The position numbers and the translations under genes are program-made. A stretch of 64,000 bases of DNA, from contig JAITYX010000075.1 of assembly GCA_021018815.1 (NCBI GenBank), positions 1,082,501 to 1,146,500 on the forward strand, written 5' to 3'. Numbering within the stretch: position 1 is the first letter of the stretch; every line of letters starts with the position of its first letter. The notes under the pieces were generated by a model, which had not been told where the DNA came from, made no database searches, and saw only the letters and a program-made list of their open reading frames with translations. Below are positions 55,801 to 64,000 of the stretch, one piece after another. The DNA is from Talinum fruticosum. Taxonomy: Eukaryota > Streptophyta > Magnoliopsida > Caryophyllales > Talinaceae.

Positions 55801-57051
55801 CTTCCAAAGTATAAATATATTTAGCTAAATCAACTTTGGAAAACTTGAGGAAATATTCAATTACCTCCCGAGGATTCGTTTCCTCATTCTCTCGGTGATC
55901 GAGAATCTTACTTAGATTCGGCTTCGAGTTTGATAGTGCCATTAGACACATTGAGTCGTCCGAGTCTTCATCTTCTTCGAGATGAATCTTCATCAATCCA
56001 TGTGGCCATCGTAGCCTTCTTCTTCTTTCTGTCCCTCTTTCTTCTTGGACAATCTTTTACTATATGATCTTTCTTGTCACATTCAAAACAGCCGGAGTTC
56101 TTAGTTAAAGATAACTTTGAACGAGAAGAATGTTTACCTTTTCTATCCTCCTTATCTTTCTGTAGGACTCTTCTCTTGGCCTTTTATCCTATTTTTGTGC
56201 TTCATCATTCTTTTGAAGCCTCTAGCGATAAGTGCCATGGGATCTTCTTTTAAGTCCGATGAACTCGGATTTTCTTCTACTGCTTTCTAAGGCCTTCAGC
56301 GTAATATTCCTTTTAGTCTTGACCTCGGCATCCTCCTCTTCCGGATGGATCTCATGGGTGAGTAGCTTCCCAATAAGTTTGTCCGGCTTTAATAGAGAGA
56401 GGTTATGAGCTTTTCGATGGTCTGTCACCTTGGGACCCCATCTTCTCTTGGGTAGGCTTCTTAGTATCTTTCTGCACATTTCCTCATGGGAAATCTTTCT
56501 ACCCAGAGATTTGAGATTGTTAGTAATCTCGGTGAAGCGAATGAATATCCGAGTGATGTTTTCTTACGGCTCCATCTTGAACAGCTCGTATTTCGAAGAT
56601 ATTGGCTTATCTTCGCTTATCCGACTTGGCTAGTGGCTTCATAAGTGTTGATAAGAGTGTCCCACACTTCTTTTGCTGTATCACAAGCTGACACTCTGTT
56701 GTATTCTTCTGAGCTGATAGCGCACATCGGAATGTTCATTGCTTTAAAGTTCTTTCGAATTTTTCTACCCCTTCGAGTGGTGTACTTGATCTTTGCTTTA
56801 GGGACGAGTCTTGTTTCCTCTATCCTCATTGGAATGTAGTTGCCTTCTCATATGATGTTCCATACATCGTCATCACGATCCAGTAGAAAGCATTCCATGA
56901 GCTTCTTCAGGTTCACGAAGTTTGATCCTTTAAACTTTGGTGGTCTATTGGAAGATCTTCCTTCATCGAACTCTCCATTATTCTTAGCCATTTGATCTTT
57001 AAACCTTTGGATGGTTAGATCCTTTCCGAAAGGCTAGGTTGTGATACCAAC
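52817..57051 (-). pseudogene. gag-pol of element D (5' part through RT)
   Basis: Best preserved gag of the family. From the high end: ATG 56989-56991 (MAKNNGEFDEG), PPKFKGSNFVNLKKLMECFL, GNYIPMRIEETRLVPKAKIK (near 56775-56830), AMNIPMCAISSEEYNRVSAC and AKEVWDTLINTYEATSQVG (56617-56690), MCRKILRSLPKRRWGPKV (near 56425-56479), an intact zinc knuckle CFECDKKDHIVKDC (56049-56090, CX2CX4HX4C), a coiled-coil-like stretch (55560-55760) and the protease triad LDSGCLCHMSGDS (near 55085-55125), intact here. Pre-integrase, integrase (54000-54950) and RT follow, with YVDD at 52918-52929. The frame stops at 52817; RNase H, third ORF and 3' LTR are missing. Many frameshifts and stops. Confidence 0.85.
57041..57051 (-). 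promoter_or_regulatory. Primer-binding site of element D
   Basis: TTGGTATCAC on the minus strand directly inside the 5' LTR; matches the initiator-Met tRNA site for its first nine bases. Confidence 0.8.
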
Positions 57052-58594
57052 TTAAGGTTTGCTCTTGGAGAGTCTAAGTCACCCTAGAGGGGGTGAATAG
57101 GGTGATGAGGAAATTTAACATAGAAAGGAGGATTAAAGTTTAAAACAAACTTTAAATGCATGCGAGTCTAGGCGCACTCGAGAAAAGTGTGAACTCGAAG
57201 TACGTAGAAACCCTTCAGGGCGAGAAAACCACGGCCGAGTGCTAATCCAAGCACCAAGTCAAATCCACTATTTTGAATCCACAAAATACAATAGATAGAC
57301 TCAACCAGAATCGCTCCCTTAGACAATTCCTTACAAAGTTTTCCTAGACACAAAAGTTCCCTTATCCGATCTAGTACTTCCTAAGCTGTGGTAACCTTTA
57401 CAGCTAGGGACAGCTGAGCTGAGTTAACCCTTACAGCTCGAGTCAAGGGACCTTACTCGAGAAAGTAAGAAAGAGAATTTGTAACTGATTACTAGACCTT
57501 ACAACTCAAAAAGATGTTAAGTATAGAGTTGGAGTTGTAAGTAGAAGATTGATTACGAATACAAAGACTTTTGCTTAAGTATGTGTATTGACAATGATTC
57601 CAGCAGACTCTTCAAGTCTTGAGAGTTGTCTTCTATTTATAGATGACCAAGCAGATTAGCCGTTGTGATTATCTTCGATTAGAAGTCCTCTATGACCATT
57701 ATAACAGTTCTTACGAGTCGCTCGAAAAAGATCCGTTGAGATGTGAATGTTGTGCAACGGCTCTTGATTCTTTAGGATGTCCCAATCCTATGGTGGTGTC
57801 TGAAAAGTAAGGTGGAAGCCACCATTGAGCTTAGCGTTGAAGATTTCCAGTTTTGGAAACGAGACAACCACGACACGATGTCTTGGCCTTGGTTAGAAGT
57901 AGAAAAGCCTTGTTTGCGGGTGATTGACGACTTGAAGCCGGTTACTTTTGTATTTCAAAAATAGGATAACCTCGTTTAAATAACCCATAAAAGTAAATCA
58001 ATTTTTGGTTCTCAAAGTATAAAATACTTTGGTCCAAGGTTAGACACGAGATAATAATTTAATTAAGATAATTAAATGCATAATTATCCGAGTCTGGAAG
58101 AATGGAATTTTCTAAGTCTAATATTCATTATACTCAAATTCCATATGAGTCGAGTCTATAAGAAGATCAAGTTAAATAAAGAATATCAAAGTAAGAGTAC
58201 TTGATCTAGACATATATAGTTCAAACAAAACAAGGCTGATTTAGAGAGTTGAATTAACGTAGTAATTCACTTGAACTTAGAAAATGAAATCGAGACTTGA
58301 GTTTAAAAGTTTTAGAGCGAATGTTTGAACATACGATAAGTCCGAGTGATGTCTGAGTGACTCAGAATCATTAGTGTGAGTTGAGGAACAATAGTGTGCT
58401 TTCTGAGTCGAGTCATAATTGAGTGAAAACACATGCGGTAGTTTACGTAGCACTAAGAAAAGTTTCTAAACCACTCGGAATAGTTGCTTATAGTATGCGA
58501 GAATGACTTGTAATCAAAACATATAAGAGATGAAGTTTGTGCCTCAATTCTTAATAGTACTCAAAGTGATATACATGCAAGGTGCGAGTCTTCA
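57052..58594 (-). repeat. 5' LTR of element D (subtype B)
   Basis: Read on the minus strand it starts TGAAGACTCGCACC (58594) and ends CAAACCTTAA (57052). Length is 1,543 bases. Subtype B is marked by GATTCTTTAGGATGTCCCAA (near 57766). The reversed TATA box CTATTTATAG lies near 57632. The following 5-mer CGTCT has no partner in the window. It belongs with 52817-57051 and not with the subtype A LTR at 41100. Confidence 0.9.
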
Positions 58595-58860
58595 CGTCTA
58601 ACTCACCCGCTACTCTCGCTCTCCTCGTCGTCATCGCTGGTCTCATTGTCACGACCATTGTTATTGCTCTTGTTGTCGTCGCCGCTCTCGCTCTCGCTCT
58701 CGCCTCTCGTTGGCACTCGTGATTGTTACTTCCTCTCATTCTCTCGCTCACTCTCGTCGTTGCGATTATCGCTGCTCGTATGGTTCTCTCTCCCTCTCTT
58801 ATTTTTTACTTTAAGTGACATGAAAAATTGGTGAATTTAATGTTGAATGAATTTGAGGTA
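58595..58860. repeat. CT-rich low-complexity stretch
   Basis: Runs of CTCGCTCTC, GTCGTCGCC and related words. No gene; open frames on both strands are due to composition. Confidence 0.6.
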
Positions 58861-59486
58861 CTTAGTTGAATGCTGAGAATGTGGGTAATGTTTGAGATTT
58901 TTAAAATGTTGAATGTGGATAATGTTGAAAATTGAAGATATGTACAAAATTAGTTAGGTGAATGTTGAGTGCATTTGCTACTTAGTTGAATATTGAGATT
59001 TTTGAAATGTTTGAGAATGTGGGTGAATGTTGAATGTATTTGTTTAGTTTATGAAGTTAGAAATTTTCGAATTGTTTGAGATTTTAACAAATAGGTTTAG
59101 GGTTTGGGGTTTAGTATTTAGGGAAATGAAATGATATATGGTTTAGGGTTTAGGGTTTAGGGTTTAGGGAAATGAAAATAGTTATGAAATAGGGTTTAAG
59201 GTTTAGAGAAATGTAAAGATTTATGCTTAAGGGTTTGGGGAAATGGAAAGATTTATGGTTTAGGATTTACGAACATGAAAAGATGTATGGTTTACGGTTT
59301 AGGGATAAAATGGAAGACAATTTATGGATAAAAAATTGTGAGTAATTGGAAAGATATTTGCATATAGGGCTATCCCCAAAAACATGTCATAAAAATAAAT
59401 TTATCTCCAAATTTGATTATTTTGATAAGGTGATGTTGGGGTGTACTCATTTGTCAAATTATCAAAATTTCTGATTTCTTTTTGGT
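58861..59486. repeat. AT-rich repeat with telomere-like TTTAGGG units
   Basis: Contains an AATGTGGGTAATGTTTGAG-type repeat (58876-59035) and repeated GGTTTAGGGTTTAGGG units (59098-59290, best near 59138-59170) mixed with GAAATGAAAAGATTTATGGTT. It ends with the inverted spacer block GGGCTATCCCCAAAAACATG and GATGTTGGGGTGTACTCATT. As a whole it is the inverted counterpart of 36306-36790. Confidence 0.75.
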
Positions 59487-60930
59487 TACAAATTTGTTGT
59501 ATTATACATGATCGTGAACTAGAGTATATTATTTCTTTTTAAGTTTAAGTAATGCATATGACAATAAATATGAAGAAAATGTCAAGGCCTCCATTGATAT
59601 TGCTTTAACGACCCAAGACATAACAAGAACTGGAGTTCCCATTACACTTGGGGCATGTTTGGTTGGATGTAATGAAATTGGTAATGTAATTAAATTGGTA
59701 ATGATGAATACATTACCATGTTAGGTTACAACTTTGTAATGCAATCAAAATTGCATTGTAATCACATTAACCTCTACCTATGCAATTACAATTACTTAGA
59801 TATTTACTAAACCATCATCATTACATCCATCCTTGTGATCAAATTTTAATGCACTTCTAATAATTCTCCCTTTCTCTCCTCTCTCTCTCTCTCTTCCATG
59901 TCCTTTATCTCTCTCTTCCTTGGCAAGCAAAAATTCATCTATTTGAAAAGAAATTAGATTTTCTTTCTTTTATTATCTTAATATATAATATGATCGGTTG
60001 GTCATTAAAAAATTCAACTTTAATATTTTGCATTCAAAATTTAACTATTCAATTAAAAAGATAAAAGAAGCTTAAATTAAAATTTTTAGATTAAAATTTT
60101 TGTACTTGTTAACATTTATTTTTAATTCAATAAATATTATCATCAATAAAATAATTTCAGTTGGTATTTTCTATCAATGAAAAAAATTGAAAACTTAATT
60201 ATATATGATAGAAGAGATTAAAAAAACTCAAATATAAATTTAGAATTCAAAATTTTGTTATTTGGATAACATTTATCTTTACTACGACAAACATTTATCA
60301 CCACTAGAATAATCTAGTTGATCTTTTTCCACCAACAAAATTTTAAATTAGGAAACATGATATAAAGGATTAAAAAAACTCAAATATGATTTAGAATTTA
60401 AAATATTTTCGTCTCGATAACATTTATCTACGTTACGATATTTATTTCAATTAGAATAATATAGTTGATATTTGGCACAAAAGAAATAAAATTTGATTAT
60501 TTTTATAAAAAATATTTTAAAAAGCTCAAATCCAAATATGTAACTCAAATTTTTATTTAGATAAAATTTATCTCTATTACAATAATTTAATTAGTGTTTT
60601 TGCCATTGAAAAAATTCATTACCTTTGTGATTACATTACACTTTTTATATAACCAAACATGATAATGTAATTATTGTCCCATTACATTGCATACCTAATT
60701 ATATTACATACTTGATTACATTACATACCTATTGCATTACATCCAACCAAGCGCCACATTATTGTCTTGGGAGCTCCGTTCATGTTATGTCTTGGGTCAT
60801 TCAAGCAAATTCAAGGGTGGTCTTGATATTTTTTTATATTCACTATCCTCCACATTCTGTAAACATAAAAAAATTATGTCTAGTTTACAATAATATATAA
60901 TACAATAAAATTGTAACAAAAAAAAAACCG
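59487..60930. repeat. Foldback element, unit 3, interrupted by a MITE
   Basis: Left arm TTGTTGTATTATACATGATC, CATATGACAATAAATATGA and CCCAAGACATAACAAGAACT (59490-59645); right arm GTTATGTCTTGGGTCA and ATATATAATACAATAAAATTG (60785-60910) as reverse complement. Same family as 22992-23625 and 23812-24400. A MITE-like insertion lies between the arms. Confidence 0.75.
59648..60756. mobile_element. hAT-like MITE or non-autonomous DNA transposon
   Basis: Terminal inverted repeats: TTGGGGCATGTTTGGTTGGA at the left; CATTACATCCAACCAAGCGCCA at the right. The similarity continues inward for about 100 bases as GTAATGTAAT-type words. Flanking 8-mers CATTACAC (59640-59647) and CATTATTG (60757-60764) share five leading bases and could be a worn 8-bp duplication, as expected for hAT. 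No transposase is encoded; the interior is AT-rich. Confidence 0.55.
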
Positions 60931-61189
60931 TTATATATATACACCTAAGCACCCTCATAAACACCAAAGGGACGAAAAAAGGCTATACATGTACTTAAAA
61001 AGAGAAATTTAACCATTACAAAAAATAAAAAATTATAACCATTTAATAAGAAAGATAAATTTAACAACTAAAAAAAATAAATTGTATAACCAATTAAGAC
61101 AAAAGGAGGAATTTACTAAATAACCTCTTATTGTTTTCATGTCATTCGATAATGGCATGCTTTCTTGCATATAATTGTGCTTATTTTAC
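60931..61189. other. AT-rich spacer
   Basis: A-rich sequence with no recognisable feature before the CACTA coding remnant. Confidence 0.4.
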
Positions 61190-61445
61190 TTACCAATCTA
61201 TACTTTCATGATTATCATGGTGCACCTAGTTATTCACTTGGTGAAACAAGTGCGATTCTATGGCTCGGGTTTTTATCAATGGATTTTCCCATTTCAACGA
61301 GTTTATGAAAATTCTCTAAAGGAATGTTAGAAATCGGCACCGACCTCAAGAGTGCATTGTTTAGGCTTACGAGATGAGGAGTGTGTTGAGTTCTATTGTG
61401 AATACTACCCCTAAATGTAAGCTATTGGTATTTCTATACATCGAT
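61190..61445 (+). pseudogene. CACTA transposon DUF4218 remnant
   Basis: Plus-strand frame near 61199-61310 reads IYTFMIIMVHLVIHLVKQV, then GSGFYQWIFPFQRVYENSL. This matches by eye the DUF4218 region (IMVHL-IHLV-EV, YRWMYPFERYLGTLK) of plant CACTA (En/Spm) elements. It then shifts frame into NVRNRHRPQECIV. DUF4218 follows the TNP2 transposase and its role is unknown. TNP2 itself is missing upstream. Confidence 0.7.
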
Positions 61446-62300
61446 TTATAAGGAAGATCGCTGGGCAGCGGAAACTAAGGGCAACGATTCGTGCAATCAA
61501 TCGAGATATGAGGTATCACGCACATCTTTATATTCTTCAAAATAGTGATAAAGTGCGATCGTTCATTACTGAGCACAATTCCCTCATAAGGAGACAATAC
61601 CGAGGAAGAAATGAGACATGGATACTGGCCCGGTATAATCGCACATTTGTCAACTAGTTTAGAGATAGAATTAGCACTAACCAATGGAAAGAAGCACGAT
61701 AAGATATCTCACAAACTTTAGTAAGCTTGGCTAGAAGGCCCGAGTTGGATGTCATTTTTTATTGTGAGTATGACATCAATGGATTCTCTTTCTATACAAA
61801 CAGCAAGGAAAATAAAAGAATCGTGCAAAATAGTGGGGTCACATTAGAGGCTCATGCATTTCATGTTTCGGCCTCCAAGGACAGATATCCCATTATAGCA
61901 AAAATGTCGTATTACGGTGTCATTGAGCATATATGGGAGCTAGACTATGTCGACTTCCATGAGCCCGTTTCCTAATGTAAATGAGTTGATAATAACAACA
62001 ATGTACGACTTGATGAGATGGGATTTACGATGGTGGATCTTACAAGAGAAGGGCATAATGGGGATAAATTCATTATGGCGTCCCAAGCAAGACAAAATTA
62101 AGTGTTCTATGTTAAGGACCCGACCAATGATAAGTGATCTATTGTTCTTTAAGGGAAGAGGCACATTGCTAGTAGGGATGGTGAATATGTGTGAGTTTGT
62201 TGAGGAGACCCGCCCTTCTCCTTAGAAACTCCTGTTCAAAATGAGGATGTCAATTTTGAAGAAATATATTTAAGGGTTGATCATCAAGAGAGTATATATT
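61446..62300 (+). pseudogene. CACTA transposon DUF4216 remnant
   Basis: Starts with HLYILQNSDKVRSFITEHNS (near 61525-61585), then LARYNRTFVN-FRDRIST (near 61625-61680). The DUF4216 domain proper is 61727-61975 (NSGVTLEAHAFHVSASKD, MSYYGVIEHIWELDYVDF). It continues after a frameshift with VRLDEMGFTMVDLTREG (near 62005-62060) and FIMASQARQ (near 62065-62095), a stop, and FYVKDPTND. This C-terminal domain accompanies DUF4218 in plant CACTA elements. Single stops and shifts, notably near 61655, 61700, 61970 and 62099, inactivate it. The 3' part 62230-62300 is a loose tail. Confidence 0.85.
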
Positions 62301-62859
62301 GAAGATCGGTTCAAATAAAGGGAAAAAGGGCATAAACCATGAAATTATATCAACTCGGTAAGAATATTATTGTATAATATTAATTAATGGATATCCATAT
62401 TTTTGCTTGTTTTCAATAACTACAACTTGTTCTTTTAGTATTTATTACCTTTACACTTTCTTGTAACGAGATGATTGTTCGGTAAGGATCAAAAGGAATA
62501 AGTTGTCTAATAAAAGGGAGAAAGCAACAAAAATATTAATTTTTCTAATGAATCAAGTATTCAAAATCTACTAAAAAGCATCACTTTGGATAATTATGGG
62601 ACCATGACAAAGGAAATAGAGAATGTGCTTGTGAGATCTCCTGCTGGTCTACTTCTTCTATTATATCTCACATGCAATATATAGTTTGCTAAAACGTGTA
62701 AATTGTTGTGAAACATGGGACTATTGTGATTGCAAAATGTGTAAAGCTGTTGTGAAACAAGTGAGAGTTGTTGGTGGTTTGTTGTACAAGCTGTTGTGGT
62801 TGCAAAATGTATGTGTGTATATTATGGTTGTATAATTATACAACGATGCAAAAGCAATT
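62301..62859. other. CACTA 3' noncoding region
   Basis: AT-rich sequence between the DUF4216 remnant and the subterminal repeats. Near 62700-62800 there are repeated words (GTGAAAC, TTGCAAAATGTGTAAAGCTGT). No gene seen. Confidence 0.45.
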
Positions 62860-63297
62860 AAAATAAAAAATTAGACCTATTTTTACGGTTCTTACCGAGT
62901 GAACCAGTGGTAATAGGTCTGAAAACAACCTATTACTATGATTCTTAGGTAAGAATCGTAGTAAAAGTGGACCACTCCCAAAAGTTTGGTGAAAATGGGG
63001 GTTTTGGGCCAAGACCTATTACTATGGTTATGGAGAAAGAATCGTAGTAACAAATGAACTTATTACTATGGTTCTTTCTCTAAACCCGTAGTTATATATC
63101 TTATTTTACTACGAGTTCTTTATATGAACGAGTATAATAGGTAGTCTTTTACTACGGTCTTGAACCGTGGTTAAAGATGTTCATGTACTATTACAGCTCA
63201 TATACACGACGCATTGTAATCGTAATAAATGTTATTTTTGAATCGTAGTAAATGATGGTTACTATAATACTGAATGGACCCTACGAAATATGGAGTG
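62860..63297 (+). mobile_element. CACTA element 3' end with subterminal repeats
   Basis: Many copies of a 10-15-base motif on both strands (TTACTATGGTTCTT, GAATCGTAGTAA, CCTATTACTATG) crowd the last 440 bases. The block ends CCCTACGAAATATGGAGTG, where GAGTG would be the reversed CACTC/CACTA terminus. This fits the transposase-binding subterminal region of the CACTA remnant just upstream. The matching 5' end was not found. Confidence 0.65.
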
Positions 63298-63309
63298 TAA
63301 AAAAAAAAA

Positions 63310-63845
63310 AAAAATCAGACACAAGAAAGGAAAGGTGGGTCGCCTGAACTAGGCAATGGTTGTTCTCGGGCTAGCCGAAGCTTAGGCGGCATCGGTTGAC
63401 CTCGTGGCCTATTGCTGGCGAGTTCGATTCCATACCTAAATTGTTTAGTTTGGTGCTTTGATATACTTAAGGACCATATCACCAACTTGTATGTGATGAG
63501 GTTTATCTTTTTGTTGGACGCTCTTGATATACATGACTGGTATATTTAAACATTATGTAGAACACATAAACATTGTTCATCTAATAAGACCAGCTCTCAT
63601 ACCACGCTTTGGCCCAGTCTACTACGGAATCGACTTTTAATTATGCTCCTTGATAAAGGGATGACAATCTCTATTAGAAGGAATGCTTCCATGCCATAAA
63701 CTAGTGAGTAGGGAGTTGCTCCCGTAGAGGTCCTAATTGAAGTTCGATAACCCATAAAGGCAAATGATAATTTATCGAGGCCAATCCTTATAGCGAGATA
63801 GCAATCTTTTCTACTATTTTAGAGATATTTTTTTGGTTACCTCGA
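63310..63845 (-). pseudogene. Gypsy (Tat-like) integrase C-terminal fragment
   Basis: Minus-strand frame with GATPYSLVYGMEAFLLIEI (near 63660-63725), VIPSLSRSIIKS, then QVGDMVLKYIK (near 63465-63500). This is the post-core end of a Tat-type integrase, the same region as in 5216-5640. The N-terminal side is replaced at 63846 by an LTR start. Stops and shifts throughout. Confidence 0.75.
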
Positions 63846-63940
63846 TGTAACATTCCAATTCTAAGAAAACTTATTATCTTTAGTACGTTCAATTATTATG
63901 AGCATGTGCATTTTAATTAATTTTCATGCCATATTATATA

Positions 63941-64000
<60 letters not shown>
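63846..64000 (+). repeat. Start of a gypsy-like LTR, running off the window
   Basis: Begins TGTAACATTCCAATTCTAAG and shares GAGCATGTGCATTTTAATT with the LTR at 51864. It interrupts the integrase frame exactly at its start. The window ends inside it. Confidence 0.5.
63948..64000. repeat. (TA)n microsatellite at window end
   Basis: About 26 perfect TA dinucleotides reaching the last base; the true length is unknown. Confidence 0.9.

Noticed and set aside
41100..58594. A single giant copia element with both LTRs
   Set aside because: Flanking 5-mers differ, LTR subtypes differ and the RT occurs twice.
59098..59290. A chromosome end or a large internal telomere array
   Set aside because: Only a few units are intact, they are mixed with other sequence and belong to a dispersed repeat.
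1..64000. CRISPR arrays, rRNA or tRNA genes, bacterial-type operons
   Set aside because: None seen. The repeat spacing, gene types and LTR promoters are those of a plant nuclear genome.

Overview
The window is a heterochromatin-like stretch of a flowering-plant nuclear genome. I cannot name the species. The evidence is repeat content: Ty1/copia elements with Sirevirus hallmarks, Ty3/gypsy long LTRs and Tat-type integrase fragments, a CACTA remnant carrying the plant domains DUF4218 and DUF4216, a LINE RNase H tail, AT-rich foldback elements and short TTTAGGG-type repeats. I see no intact host gene, rRNA, tRNA or CRISPR array. Nearly every coding region is a decayed transposon gene, full of frameshifts and of stops that read as damaged Gln or Trp codons.

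Layout. 1-8.0 kb: two worn copia LTR fragments, a decayed unassigned frame, a Tat-type integrase fragment and a gypsy protease fragment. 8.03-8.91 kb: a LINE tail. 8.91-14.11 kb: the 3' half of a minus-strand Sirevirus-like element (B). 14.11-15.51 kb: an inverted plus-strand pol fragment of the same family. 15.5-18.7 kb: a Tat-like LTR, PBS and leader. 18.68-21.58 kb: a gypsy solo LTR with a perfect TSD. 21.6-24.5 kb: a CACTA end and two tandem palindromic foldback units. 24.558-36.305 kb: a complete plus-strand Sirevirus-like element (A) with the perfect TSD ATATT, and a solo LTR nested in gag. 36.3-39.6 kb: foldback-associated repeat, a partial LTR, a 3' leader and a full LTR. 41.1-51.8 kb: minus-strand element C, split by a second gypsy solo LTR (48.458-51.423 kb, TSD TTTCA). 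51.8-52.8 kb: fragments of two other LTRs. 52.8-58.6 kb: the 5' half of minus-strand element D. 58.6-61 kb: CT-rich DNA, telomere-like repeats and a third foldback unit carrying a MITE. 61.2-63.3 kb: a CACTA remnant. 63.3-64.0 kb: a Tat integrase end and the start of another LTR.

The copia family is organised as LTR, PBS, gag, protease, integrase, RT and RNase H, then a third ORF in the position of the Sirevirus env-like gene, then two polypurine tracts and the 3' LTR. In all three copies that keep this region, the third ORF is preceded by its own conserved TATA box (CTATAAATAG) and leader, 140-220 bases before its ATG. The two polypurine tracts carry a conserved inverted repeat. This internal promoter plus third ORF is the most interesting signal in the window.
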